Shown one piece after another: positions 39,109 to 47,768 of a stretch of 64,000 nt of DNA (its first letter is position 1; each line of letters begins with the position of its first letter). Source of the DNA: Pseudomonas nitroreducens (GTDB lineage Bacteria > Pseudomonadota > Gammaproteobacteria > Pseudomonadales > Pseudomonadaceae); the NCBI RefSeq assembly GCF_024170165.1, contig NZ_JALJXP010000006.1, positions 1 to 64,000 of the forward strand, given 5' to 3'. Both the position numbers and the translations under genes were made by a program. Under the pieces are notes generated by a model, which saw only the letters and a program-made list of their open reading frames with translations, made no database searches and was not told the origin of the DNA.

Positions 39109-40317
39109 TCAGTGTTGATTGATGCGTTCGGCGATGAAGGCGATCAGCTGGCGGGCGATCTTGGCCTTGCTGGTCTGGGCGAACGCAGTCTTGTGCAGTT
39201 CGCGGTCGATGACCGTGATGGCGTTCTCTTCACTATTGAAGCCGATGGACGGATTTGCGACGTCATTGGCGACGATCAGATCGAGATTCTTGTCCTTGAG
39301 CTTGCGCGAGGCGTACTCCAGCAGGTTCTCGGTCTCCGCGGCAAAGCCGACGCTGAAGGGCCGGTCTTCGCGCAGCGAGAGGGTGGCGAGAATGTCGGGA
39401 TTGCGCACCAGCTGCAAGAGCAGACCGTCACCGGTGGTGGGGTCTTTCTTGAGTTTCTGCGTGGCGACCAGTTCCGGGCGATAGTCGGCCACGGCGGCAG
39501 AGGCGATCAGGATGTCCGCCGGCATCGCCGCTTCGCAGGCGGCGAGCATGTCGCGGGCGCTGACCACGTCGACGCGGCTCACCCGGTCCGGGGTAGGCAG
39601 GTGCACCGGGCCGGTCACCAGGGTCACGCGGGCGCCGGCTTCGGCAGCGGCTTCGGCCAGGGCGAAGCCCATCTTCCCGGAGCTGTGGTTGGTGATGTAG
39701 CGCACCGGGTCGATGTTTTCCTGGGTCGGCCCGGCGGTGATGAGGATGTGCTGGCCGGTCAGGGCCTTGAACTCGAAGCAGTCGGCGGCCAGCTGCGCCA
39801 GCTCTTCGGCCTCGAGCATGCGCCCCGGACCGACGTCGCCACAGGCCTGGCTGCCGGCAGCGGGGCCGAAGAAGTGCAGGCCGCGCGAGCGCAGCAGTTC
39901 GGCATTCACCTGGGTGGCCGGGTCGCGCCACATGGCCTGGTTCATCGCTGGCGCCAGGGCTACCTGTGCGTCGGTGGCCAGTACCAGGGTGGTCAGCAGA
40001 TCGTTGGCCACGCCCTGGGCCAGGCGCGCCATGAGGTCGGCGGTGGCGGGGGCGATCAGCACCAGGTCAGCCCAGCGGGCCAGTTCGATATGCCCCATGG
40101 CCGCTTCGGCGGCGGGGTCGAGCAGGTCCAGGTGCACCGGATGGCCGGACAGCGCCTGGAGCGTGAGCGGGGTGATGAACTCGCGGCCGCCCTGGGTCAT
40201 CACGACACGCACCTCGGCACCCTGGTCGCGCAACCGGCGGACCAGTTCGGCGCTCTTGTAGGCGGCGATACCGCCGCCGACGCCCAGAACGATGCGTTTA
40301 CGATAGAGCCGCTGCAT
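39109..40317 (-). CDS. coaBC: Coenzyme A biosynthesis bifunctional protein CoaBC
   Basis: Joins cysteine to phosphopantothenate and decarboxylates the product, two steps of CoA synthesis. The 402-residue protein has the flavin decarboxylase half (about 1-185) with VGGGIAAYK, the catalytic His in [16 protein letters not shown] and the active Cys in GSQACGDVG. The synthetase half follows (about 190-402) with [14 protein letters not shown] and KLKKDP. It heads the minus-strand operon and is divergent from radC. Confidence 0.97.
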   Translation of the reverse strand: MQRLYRKRIVLGVGGGIAAYKSAELVRRLRDQGAEVRVVMTQGGREFITPLTLQALSGHPVHLDLLDPAAEAAMGHIELARWADLVLIAPATADLMARLAQGVANDLLTTLVLATDAQVALAPAMNQAMWRDPATQVNAELLRSRGLHFFGPAAGSQACGDVGPGRMLEAEELAQLAADCFEFKALTGQHILITAGPTQENIDPVRYITNHSSGKMGFALAEAAAEAGARVTLVTGPVHLPTPDRVSRVDVVSARDMLAACEAAMPADILIASAAVADYRPELVATQKLKKDPTTGDGLLLQLVRNPDILATLSLREDRPFSVGFAAETENLLEYASRKLKDKNLDLIVANDVANPSIGFNSEENAITVIDRELHKTAFAQTSKAKIARQLIAFIAERINQH

Positions 40318-40459
40318 AGGCCAGCCTTAAATACGGAAATGGATGACGCGCGCTGAAGCCGATGACGCCTCCCCAGGCCTCCGGCTGCGCGAAGCGAGGG
40401 GGCTAAGATAGCACAGCGCCTGCGCCGGAACAGCGGGCGGACCAGACCTGGGAGGTTGC

Positions 40460-41134
40460 GTGAGAATTCTGGATTGGCCTGCATCCGAGCGACCCCGTGA
40501 GCGCTTGCTCGAACAGGGCGCGGCGAGCCTGAGTGACGCAGAATTGCTGGCCATCTTCCTGCGCACCGGTGTCACCGGTTGCAGTGCCGTCGACCTGGCG
40601 CGCCGGCTGCTGGTCGAGTTCGGCAGCCTGCGTGCGTTGCTGGAGGCGGATTTCGAGGCGTTCTGCAGTCACCGCGGGCTGGGTCCGGCCAAGTTCACCC
40701 AGCTGCAGGCGGTGCTGGAAATGAGCCGCCGGCACCTGGCCGAGGACATGGACCGTGGCCCCGCGCTGGAGAGCCCGCAGGCGGTGCGCGACTTCCTCAA
40801 GGCGCGGCTGCGCCACGAGCCCCACGAGGTCTTCGCCTGTCTGTTCATGGACAACCGCCACCGCATGCTGGACTTCGAGGTGCTGTTCCACGGTTCCATC
40901 GACAGCGCCAGCGTCTACCCGCGGCAGATCGTCAAGCGCGCCCTGGCGCACAACGCCGCGGCGCTGATCCTGGCGCACAACCATCCTTCGGGCATCTGCG
41001 AGCCGAGCCACTCCGACCGCCTGCTGACCCGGCGCATCATCGAGGCGCTGGCGCTGATCGACGTGCGCGTGCTGGATCACTTCATCGTCGGTGACGGTGA
41101 TCCACAGTCAATGGCTGAGCTGGGGATGGTCTGA
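40460..41134 (+). CDS. radC: RadC-family JAB/MPN protein
   Basis: The 224-residue protein has an N-terminal helix-hairpin-helix region (about 1-100) and a C-terminal JAB1/MPN metal-binding domain with the HxH-D pattern in [16 protein letters not shown]. Despite the name, a repair role is not proved. It starts at GTG with GGGAGG just upstream (4-base gap). It overlaps the convergent gene at 41108 by 27 bases. Confidence 0.95.
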   Translation: MRILDWPASERPRERLLEQGAASLSDAELLAIFLRTGVTGCSAVDLARRLLVEFGSLRALLEADFEAFCSHRGLGPAKFTQLQAVLEMSRRHLAEDMDRGPALESPQAVRDFLKARLRHEPHEVFACLFMDNRHRMLDFEVLFHGSIDSASVYPRQIVKRALAHNAAALILAHNHPSGICEPSHSDRLLTRRIIEALALIDVRVLDHFIVGDGDPQSMAELGMV

Positions 41135-41689
41135 GATACGGCGCTGGATGTCGCGCAGCAGGCGCCGACGGATCAGCCCGCTGACTGGGCGAATGGCCAG
41201 CCAGTAGGGCGTGAACAGCAGGCGGCTGCGGCGGTCCGGGCAATGCACGCGGGTTTCCGTACGGACGTGGGTGAGGCCGTCCAGTCCCGTCGGTTCGCAG
41301 GAGAAATGCAGCATCAGCCTGGCCGTGCCGGGTTCGGCGAAGCTTCCGAAGGTTTCAGTGTCGGCGCACGGGCGCAGGCCGAAGTCGCTGCGCCAGAAGC
41401 GCCCGATCAGCCCGTAGGCGATTTCCTGGTCGCCCCGGCGACCCAATAGGGTGAATTCATGCAGGCCGAAGCGCGGGCGGTCTGCCAGCGCGTTGCGCAG
41501 CCCCAGGCGCAAGGCCAGCCGCGCTGGCGCCTCGCGGATCTGCAGGAAGCGCTGCACCAGCGGGTCATGCTCGGCGGTCAGCTGGCTCACGGCGTCCAGC
41601 ACCTGGCCGGGCGACGCCCGCATGGTCAGCGAGTGCCGCTCGGCGAACTGGAACTCGGGCAGCAGCTGGTCGAGCAGCGCGCTGCTCAG
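41108..41689 (-). CDS. SRPBCC-like hypothetical protein, probable CTG start
   Basis: The product has about 193 residues with a pattern like the START/SRPBCC fold: [25 protein letters not shown] at the N-terminus and a C-terminal stretch with [14 protein letters not shown]. The conserved N-terminal part has no ATG, GTG or TTG before it until GTG 41794, which would overlap the preceding gene by 109 bases and lacks a ribosome site. CTG 41689 overlaps the stop codon of that gene (CTGA) and has GAAGG at 7 bases, so I place the start there. ATG 41623 would cut into the domain. Function unknown. Confidence 0.7.
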   Translation of the reverse strand: MSSALLDQLLPEFQFAERHSLTMRASPGQVLDAVSQLTAEHDPLVQRFLQIREAPARLALRLGLRNALADRPRFGLHEFTLLGRRGDQEIAYGLIGRFWRSDFGLRPCADTETFGSFAEPGTARLMLHFSCEPTGLDGLTHVRTETRVHCPDRRSRLLFTPYWLAIRPVSGLIRRRLLRDIQRRISDHPQLSH

Positions 41690-43257
41690 AGCTGCACCTT
41701 CGAGTAGTCCTGTCGGCCGAAGGGGTTTACCGCGTAGCCCTTGACGTTCTGGCGGGTCAGCGCCGAGGCGGTCGGGTGCGCCAGCGGCAGCCACAGCGCC
41801 TGGTCGTGGATGATCTGCTGGGCCTGGTGGTACAGCTCGCTGCGCCTGGCCTGGTCGGCTACCGCCTTGCCCTGGCTGATCAGGCCGTCGAGCTTGTCGT
41901 CGCAGTAGCGCGCGAAGTTCAGCCCGGACTTGACGCTGGCGCAGGAGAATTGCGGGGTGAGGAAGTTGTCCGGGTCGCCGTTGTCGCCGGCCCAGCCCAT
42001 GAACAGCAGGTCATGCTCGCCGGCCTTGGCGCGGCGGATCAGCTCGCCCCACTCGATCACGCGGATCTCGGCCTGGATGCCGATCTGCGCCAGGTCCGCC
42101 TGCAGCAGCTGCGCGCCAACGCTGGGGTTGGGGTTGAGCAGGCTGCCGGAGGGGCGGGTCCAGATGGTGGTCTTGAAGCCGTCCTTCTGCCCGGCTTCGG
42201 CCAGCAGCGCGCGGGCCTTGTCCAGGTCACGGGGGTAGCCCGGGATGTCCTTGGCGTAGCTCCAGGTGTTGGGCGGGTAGATGCCCTCCGCGGCGGTGGC
42301 GCTGCCAGCGAACACGCTCTTCAGGTAGGTGCCCTTGTCGAAGGCGAGGTTGATCGCCTGGCGCACCTTGGGGTTGTCCAGCGGCGGGTGCTGGCTGTTG
42401 ATGCCGACGAAGGCGGTCATGAAGGCCGGGGTCTGCTCGACCTTGAGCTCGGCGCTCTTCTGCGCGGCCTCGACGTCCAGCGGTTTGGGCGACAGGGCGA
42501 TCTGGCATTCGCCGCGCTTGAGCTTCTGCAGACGCACGCTGGCATCCGGGGTGATGGCGAATACCAGGTTATCCACGGCCGGCTTGCCGCCGAAGTACTC
42601 GGCGTTGGCGCTGTAACGCACCACGGCGTCCTTCTGGAAGCGCTTGAACACGAAGGGGCCGGTGCCGATCGGCTGGGCGTTGAGCTTCTCCGGGGTGCCG
42701 GCCTTCATCAACTGGTCGGCGTACTCGGCGGAATAGATGGAGGCGAAGCCCATGCTGAGCATCGCCAGAAAGGTGGCGTCCGGGTGGTTGAGGCTGAAGC
42801 GCACGTGGTGCTCGTCGACCTTCTCCACGGCCTTCACCAGGCTCGGCAGCTGCATCGACTGGGCGTGGGGGAAGCCGCTCTGGGCGACCTTGTGCCAGGG
42901 CTGGGCCGGGTCGAGCATGCGCTGGAAGCTGAACACCACGTCGTCGGCGCTCAGTGCGCGGCTCGGCTTGAAGTAGTCGGTGTGGTGGAAGGCCACGCCG
43001 TCGCGCAGCTGGAAGTCGTAGGTCAGGCCGTCGGCGGAGACCTTCCAGCTTTCGGCCAGGCTCGGCACCACTTCGCCGCGGGCGGCGTCGAAGTCCACCA
43101 GGCGGTTCATCAGCACGTCGGCCGAGGCGTTGGTGGTGGTCAGCGAGTTGTACTGCACCACGTCGAAGCCTTCGGGGCTGGCTTCGGTGCACACGCTCAG
43201 CGAGGCGGCGCTGGCCAGGGCCGGGGAAAGCAGGAGGGCAAGAAGGGCAAGACGCAT
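41686..43257 (-). CDS. Peptide ABC transporter substrate-binding protein (DppA/OppA family)
   Basis: The 523-residue periplasmic protein has a signal peptide (about 1-20, ending LASAA) and the family-5 solute-binding fold: SPEGFDVVQYNSLTT, YDFQLRDGVAFHHTDYFKPSRALSADDVVFSFQRM, GTGPFVFKRF. Start at ATG 43257, with GGAG at 6 bases, gives the signal peptide at the terminus. No permease or ATPase genes are next to it, so it is an orphan binding protein that probably shares a Dpp-type transporter. Substrate not readable. Confidence 0.92.
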   Translation of the reverse strand: MRLALLALLLSPALASAASLSVCTEASPEGFDVVQYNSLTTTNASADVLMNRLVDFDAARGEVVPSLAESWKVSADGLTYDFQLRDGVAFHHTDYFKPSRALSADDVVFSFQRMLDPAQPWHKVAQSGFPHAQSMQLPSLVKAVEKVDEHHVRFSLNHPDATFLAMLSMGFASIYSAEYADQLMKAGTPEKLNAQPIGTGPFVFKRFQKDAVVRYSANAEYFGGKPAVDNLVFAITPDASVRLQKLKRGECQIALSPKPLDVEAAQKSAELKVEQTPAFMTAFVGINSQHPPLDNPKVRQAINLAFDKGTYLKSVFAGSATAAEGIYPPNTWSYAKDIPGYPRDLDKARALLAEAGQKDGFKTTIWTRPSGSLLNPNPSVGAQLLQADLAQIGIQAEIRVIEWGELIRRAKAGEHDLLFMGWAGDNGDPDNFLTPQFSCASVKSGLNFARYCDDKLDGLISQGKAVADQARRSELYHQAQQIIHDQALWLPLAHPTASALTRQNVKGYAVNPFGRQDYSKVQL

Positions 43258-43445
43258 GACGAACTCCGTGTGAGCTGGCAAGATGCCCATCCGCGAGGCT
43301 GGGCGGGTCATGCAAGGCTGTTGGCAGCCTCGAAGGGGCTACCCTAGACCAAGCTGCGGCCCGTCACAACGATGACAAGCGACGAACGGCACCCGTGCCG
43401 CGGCCCGCGGGGGCTGGCGTCGGCTTTTCCGAGTCATGCTTTCCC

Positions 43446-43475
43446 TTGCAGCTGGAAGTGACTTTCTGATATAAA
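43446..43475 (+). promoter_or_regulatory. Candidate promoter for rpmB-rpmG
   Basis: TATAAA at 43470 matches the -10 box at 5 of 6 positions. TTGCAG at 43446 is a poor -35 at 18 bases spacing. About 150 bases of leader would follow before rpmB. Confidence 0.4.
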
Positions 43476-43579
43476 GCTGCGCTCTTTTCTGGGGCCCTGC
43501 TCTGATCCTGCGACTCGATCGCGGCGAAGCGGCAGTTAAGACCCCGGTGAAACTGAGAATCCTATTGAGTTAAGCAGCC

Positions 43580-43606
43580 AACCCATGCCGGGTTTGGCAT
43601 GTGGTT
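43580..43606 (+). other. Hairpin in the rpmB leader
   Basis: CATGCC (43584-43589) pairs with GGCATG (43596-43601), extended by AACC and GGTT with one bulged base, ending 16 bases before the rpmB ATG. Confidence 0.55.
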
Positions 43607-43622
43607 TACAGAGGGCTGAGCC

Positions 43623-43859
43623 ATGTCGAGAGTTTGCCAAGTGACCGGTAAGGGTCCGGTTACCGGGAACAACATTTCCCACGCACACAACAAAACCCGT
43701 CGCCGTTTCCTGCCGAACCTGCAGCACCACCGTTTCTGGGTAGAATCCGAGAAGCGTTTCGTGCGTCTGCGCGTTTCCGCTAAAGGCATGCGTATCATCG
43801 ACAAGCGTGGTATCGAGGCCGTTCTGAACGACCTGCGCACCCGCGGCGAAAAATTCTAA
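43623..43859 (+). CDS. rpmB: Ribosomal protein L28
   Basis: A 78-residue large-subunit protein starting [20 protein letters not shown], with the basic [11 protein letters not shown] and C-terminal [15 protein letters not shown]. The zinc-binding cysteines of some L28 types are absent apart from Cys5. It is followed 12 bases later by rpmG. Confidence 0.98.
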   Translation: MSRVCQVTGKGPVTGNNISHAHNKTRRRFLPNLQHHRFWVESEKRFVRLRVSAKGMRIIDKRGIEAVLNDLRTRGEKF

Positions 43860-43871
43860 GGAGCTGCAGTC

Positions 43872-44027
43872 ATGCGTGAACTGATCCGTTTGGTGTCCAG
43901 CGCCGGTACCGGCCACTTCTACACCACCGACAAGAACAAGCGCACCAAGCCTGAGAAAATCGAGATCAAGAAATTCGATCCGGTTGTTCGCAAGCACGTG
44001 ATCTACAAGGAAGCCAAGATCAAGTAA
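43872..44027 (+). CDS. rpmG: Ribosomal protein L33
   Basis: A 51-residue large-subunit protein beginning [19 protein letters not shown], with the basic stretch [27 protein letters not shown]. It lacks the zinc-binding CxxC pairs, so it is the zinc-free type. AGGAG lies 8 bases before ATG. Confidence 0.97.
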   Translation: MRELIRLVSSAGTGHFYTTDKNKRTKPEKIEIKKFDPVVRKHVIYKEAKIK

Positions 44028-44048
44028 TTGATCTTCGCCCTTGTGAAG

Positions 44049-44076
44049 AAACCCGCCCCTCGTGGCGGGTTTTTTC
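44049..44076 (+). terminator. Terminator after rpmG
   Basis: AAACCCGCC (44049-44057) pairs with GGCGGGTTT (44064-44072), followed by TTTTC. Confidence 0.92.
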
Positions 44077-44100
44077 TTGCCCTGAAGAAACTCCGGGCGA

Positions 44101-44131
44101 AAAAAAAGCCCGCCGATCGGCGGGCTTTTTC
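44101..44131. terminator. Second terminator between rpmG and cupin gene
   Basis: A perfect palindrome, AAAAAGCCCGCCG with CGGCGGGCTTTTT, able to end the minus-strand cupin gene and back up the rpmG terminator. Confidence 0.9.
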
Positions 44132-44142
44132 GTGTGCGGGGC

Positions 44143-44505
44143 TCAGGCCTTCTGTTCGAAGATCACGTAGACCTTGCGGCAGGGCTCCAGCACTTCCCAG
44201 GTGCCGCTGAAACCGGCCGGGATGACGAAGCGGTCGCCGACGCGCACGGTCTTGGCGCCGCCATTGGCGTCGCGGATCACCGACACGCCCTGGAGAATCT
44301 CGCAGTACTCGTGCTCGGTGTAGCTGACGTTCCAGTGGCCCGGCTCGCCTTCCCAGATACCCACGTTGAACTGGCCGCACGCGCTGGCGTAGTGGTTGCG
44401 CACGTTCTGCGCCGGGTCGCCCTTGATGATGCGGTCCGGGGCGGGGCGGTAGTGTTCGGGGGCGGTGGTGGCCTGGGCGAAATCGACGATCTGCTCGACG
44501 TTCAT
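44143..44505 (-). CDS. Cupin (DUF861/EutQ-type) protein
   Basis: A 120-residue single-domain cupin with WEGEPGHWNVSYTEHEYCEILQG carrying the usual His/Glu metal-binding positions, and GDRFVIPAGFSGTWEV as the second motif. Such proteins are often found with amine or amino-acid catabolic genes. The neighbouring kauB is divergent, 300 bases away. Substrate unknown. Confidence 0.88.
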   Translation of the reverse strand: MNVEQIVDFAQATTAPEHYRPAPDRIIKGDPAQNVRNHYASACGQFNVGIWEGEPGHWNVSYTEHEYCEILQGVSVIRDANGGAKTVRVGDRFVIPAGFSGTWEVLEPCRKVYVIFEQKA

Positions 44506-44705
44506 GGCGGTCTCGGTTCTTTAGAGTTGTTGGCGAGAGTGCGTGCGGGCACGCGCAGCGCTGTTGGATATTTACTCCGAAGCGGCTGTCGGAAAACCAT
44601 CAGCCGACGAATCAGGGCAGTCTATGTTTAATAAAACGAACGTGACAAGGCCATTTAGCCGCTTAGTGTAAAAAATATTGAAAATTGGCGGTCTCCGGTT
44701 TAGGG

Positions 44706-44721
44706 TGGCGAACAGCATGCG
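44706..44721 (+). promoter_or_regulatory. Possible sigma-54 promoter for kauB
   Basis: TGGC (44706-44709) and TGC (44718-44720) give the GG-N10-GC spacing of sigma-54 promoters, about 85 bases before kauB. The intervening bases match the consensus only partly. The other intergenic sequence (44506-44700) is A/T-rich with no further motif I can support. Confidence 0.3.
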
Positions 44722-44805
44722 TTTGCTCCGCCTTGCGGAATTTTTGACAGTGCGCCCGTCGGGCGCCTGCACCTGATAAGTACATTAATAAGAGGACACG
44801 TTGTC

Positions 44806-46299
44806 ATGGGTACCCTCACTCGCGCCGATTGGGAAGCTCGCGCCAAGGACCTGAAGATCGAAGGCCGCGCCTTCGTCAACGGTGAATATGTCGACGCCGC
44901 ATCCGGCGCCACCTTCGATTGCCTCAGCCCTGTGGATGGCCGCTTCCTGGCCAAGGTCGCCAGCTGCGACCTGGCCGATGCCGAACGTGCCGTGCAGGTT
45001 GCCCGTGCCACCTTCGATTCCGGCGTGTGGTCGCGCATGGCTCCGGCCAAGCGCAAGAAGGTCATGATCCGCTTCTCCGAGCTGCTGCTGGAGAACGCCG
45101 AGGAACTGGCCCTGCTGGAAACCCTCGACATGGGCAAGCCGATCAGCGACTCGCTGAACGTGGACGTTTCCGGTGCGGCCAACAGCCTGCGCTGGAGCGC
45201 CGAGGCCATCGACAAGATCTACGACGAAGTGGCCGCCACTCCCCACAACGAACTGGGCCTGGTCACCCGCGAGGCGGTCGGCGTGGTTGCCGCCATCGTG
45301 CCGTGGAACTTCCCCCTGCTGATGTCCTGCTGGAAACTCGGCCCGGCGCTGACCACCGGTAACTCGGTGATCCTCAAGCCTTCCGAAAAGTCCCCGCTGA
45401 CCGGCATCCGCGTCGCCCAGCTGGCCATCGAGGCCGGTATCCCGAAAGGCGTGTTCAACGTCCTGCCGGGCTTCGGTCACACCGTGGGCAAGGCTCTGGC
45501 CCTGCACATGGACGTCGACACCCTGGTGTTCACCGGTTCGACCAAGATCGCCAAGCAGCTGATGATCTACGCGGGTGAGTCCAACATGAAGCGCGTCTGG
45601 CTGGAAGCTGGCGGCAAGAGCCCGAACATCGTCTTCGCTGACGCCCCGGATCTGAAAGCCGCTGCCGAAGCCGCTGCCAGCGCCATCGCCTTCAACCAGG
45701 GCGAAGTCTGCACCGCCGGCTCGCGCCTGCTGGTGGAGAAGTCGATCAAGGCCGAGTTCGTGCCGATGGTCGTCGAAGCCATCAAGGGCTGGAAGCCGGG
45801 CAACCCGCTGGACCCGGAAACCAACGTCGGTGCGCTGGTCGACACCACCCAGATGAACAACGTGCTGAGCTACATCCAGGCTGGCCACGACGACGGCGCC
45901 AAGCTGGTGGCCGGCGGCAAGCGCACCCTGGAAGAGACTGGCGGCACCTATGTCGAGCCGACCATCTTCGACGGCGTGACCAACGCCATGCGCATCGCCC
46001 GTGAAGAGATCTTCGGCCCGGTGCTGTCGGTCATCGAGTTCACCGATGCCGAAGAAGCCGTACGCATCGCCAACGACACCCCGTACGGCCTGGCCGCTGC
46101 GGTGTGGACCAGCGATCTGTCCAAGGCCCACCTGACCGCCAAGGCGCTGCGCGCCGGCAGCGTGTGGGTGAACCAGTACGACGGCGGCGACATGACCGCT
46201 CCGTTCGGTGGCTTCAAGCAGTCCGGCAACGGCCGCGACAAGTCGCTGCACGCGTTCGACAAGTACACCGAGCTAAAAGCCACCTGGATCAAACTCTAA
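44806..46299 (+). CDS. kauB: Aldehyde dehydrogenase KauB/PauC
   Basis: This NAD(P)-dependent enzyme oxidises 4-guanidinobutyraldehyde in arginine breakdown and gamma-glutamyl-aminobutyraldehyde in polyamine breakdown in P. aeruginosa. The 497-residue sequence has the cofactor motif FTGSTKIAKQL, the general-base Glu in LEAGGKSPNIV and the catalytic Cys in FNQGEVCTAGSR, ending WVNQYDGGDMTAPFGGFKQSG. The assignment rests on close recall of the P. aeruginosa protein. The GabT-type aminotransferase I expected beside it is not here. Confidence 0.9.
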   Translation: MGTLTRADWEARAKDLKIEGRAFVNGEYVDAASGATFDCLSPVDGRFLAKVASCDLADAERAVQVARATFDSGVWSRMAPAKRKKVMIRFSELLLENAEELALLETLDMGKPISDSLNVDVSGAANSLRWSAEAIDKIYDEVAATPHNELGLVTREAVGVVAAIVPWNFPLLMSCWKLGPALTTGNSVILKPSEKSPLTGIRVAQLAIEAGIPKGVFNVLPGFGHTVGKALALHMDVDTLVFTGSTKIAKQLMIYAGESNMKRVWLEAGGKSPNIVFADAPDLKAAAEAAASAIAFNQGEVCTAGSRLLVEKSIKAEFVPMVVEAIKGWKPGNPLDPETNVGALVDTTQMNNVLSYIQAGHDDGAKLVAGGKRTLEETGGTYVEPTIFDGVTNAMRIAREEIFGPVLSVIEFTDAEEAVRIANDTPYGLAAAVWTSDLSKAHLTAKALRAGSVWVNQYDGGDMTAPFGGFKQSGNGRDKSLHAFDKYTELKATWIKL

Positions 46300-46304
46300 G
46301 GTCG

Positions 46305-46420
46305 GTTCGGAGGGGCTGCGCGTCGGCCATGCTGCGTTGAGAACGAATTTTGGCTGCTCATTTACGAGAGTAAACTCCGCGCCAAAATTCGTTCTCGCCT
46401 TGCCTGGCTCTAGCTCGCGC
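46305..46420. repeat. Dispersed intergenic element with a 16-bp perfect hairpin
   Basis: GAGAACGAATTTTGGC (46339-46354) pairs perfectly with 46381-46396. The flanks carry GGGCTGCGCGTCGGC and GGCTCTAGCTCGC, also found at 16350-16392. The hairpin is inserted between them. No coding sequence is inside. Confidence 0.75.
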
Positions 46421-46458
46421 CCTCCGTGGCGAACTTAGCGATCCAGGCTGGTACAGGT

Positions 46459-46533
46459 CGGCCCCGAGTCAGGGGCCGGCTCTGACAAAGAGCCACACCC
46501 GCGGCCGGGTTTCCCTCAGGGAAGCCCGGCCGC
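46459..46533. repeat. Three hairpins in a row before the MFS gene
   Basis: CGGCCCC with GGGGCCG (46459-46478), GGCTCT with AGAGCC (46478-46494), and a stem of about 15 pairs with one mismatch centred on a TCA loop (46501-46533). One is probably the kauB terminator. Confidence 0.75.
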
Positions 46534-46598
46534 TGTGCATTGCGCATCGGGCACCCCTCGCGCCTGGCGTGCGCTCCGGATGGAACGGGAGAAAGACA

Positions 46599-47768
46599 AT
46601 GCGTTGGGGACCGTATTTTGCTGTGTGTGCTGCCGTCATCAGCATCGGTCTGGCCCTGGGCCTGACCATGCCGCTGGTCTCGTTGCGCCTGGAGGGCTGG
46701 GGCTACGGCAACTTCGCCATTGGCGTCATGGCGTCCACGCCGGCTGTGGGCGTGCTGCTCGGTGCGATGATTGCCGGGCGCCTGGCCGCGCGGGTCGGTA
46801 CCCCGCTGCTGATGCGCCTGTGCCTGCTGTCCGGGGCCTTCTCGGTCGGCCTGCTGGCGTTGCTGCAGAGCTACCCGATCTGGCTGTTCCTGCGCCTGCT
46901 GATCGGCGTGCAACTGACTGTCGTGTTCATCCTCGGAGAAAGCTGGATCAACCAGCTGGCCATCGAGAAATGGCGCGGTCGCCTGGTCGCCCTGTATGGC
47001 ACCGGCTATGCCCTGAGCCAGCTGTCCGGCCCGGTGCTGCTGACGTTCATAGGCACCGCCGACAACCGCGGCTTCTGGTTCAGCGTCTGCCTGCTGGTAG
47101 GCGGTTCCCTGCTGCTGCTCGGCCGTACCGGCGCGCCCAAGGTCGACCCGCACAGCGCCAACGGACGCGGGCTGTTCGCCTTCTGCGGCCAACTCCCGGC
47201 CATCGCCTGGGCGGTGGTGCTGTTCGCCGGCTTCGAGGCGATGATCCTCACCCTGCTGCCGGTCTACGGCATCCAGCAGGGCTTTACCCAGGCGGTAGCA
47301 CTGGCGATGGTCAGCACCGTGGTGGTCGGCGATGCGCTGCTGCAACTGCCCATCGGCTGGCTGGCCGACCGCATTTCCCGGCAGACGCTGTTCAAGGGCT
47401 GCGGCATCGTCCTCTGCGCCAGCAGCCTGGCCATGCCGATGCTGCTGCACCACATCGCCATCTGGCCGGTGCTGGTGCTGTTCGGTGCCAGCGCCGGCGG
47501 GCTGTTCACCCTGTCGCTGATCCTCATCGGTGAGCGTTATCGCGACGACGCGCTGGTCCGCGCCAACGCGCACATCGCCCAGCTCTGGGGTATCGGTTGC
47601 CTGATCGGGCCGTTGGCGACCGGGGCGGCCAGCCAGTGGATCAGCGGCCATGCGCTGCCGCTGGTGATGGCCCTGGGCGCCGCCGGCTTCGTGGTCCTGG
47701 TGGGCCTGCGCGGCCTGCCGCCGGTCATGCGCAGCACCGACGCGCAGCTGCAGCAGGAACGCTCCTAG
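46599..47768 (+). CDS. MFS transporter
   Basis: The 389-residue protein has about twelve hydrophobic segments and the MFS loop 2-3 pattern near AGRLAARVGTPLLMR. It resembles the YcaD-type sugar/drug-like permeases. ATG 46599 has GGGAG at 7 bases. It is the only transporter in the polyamine-related stretch, but the substrate cannot be read. Its stop overlaps the convergent gene's end by 4 bases. Confidence 0.9.
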   Translation: MRWGPYFAVCAAVISIGLALGLTMPLVSLRLEGWGYGNFAIGVMASTPAVGVLLGAMIAGRLAARVGTPLLMRLCLLSGAFSVGLLALLQSYPIWLFLRLLIGVQLTVVFILGESWINQLAIEKWRGRLVALYGTGYALSQLSGPVLLTFIGTADNRGFWFSVCLLVGGSLLLLGRTGAPKVDPHSANGRGLFAFCGQLPAIAWAVVLFAGFEAMILTLLPVYGIQQGFTQAVALAMVSTVVVGDALLQLPIGWLADRISRQTLFKGCGIVLCASSLAMPMLLHHIAIWPVLVLFGASAGGLFTLSLILIGERYRDDALVRANAHIAQLWGIGCLIGPLATGAASQWISGHALPLVMALGAAGFVVLVGLRGLPPVMRSTDAQLQQERS

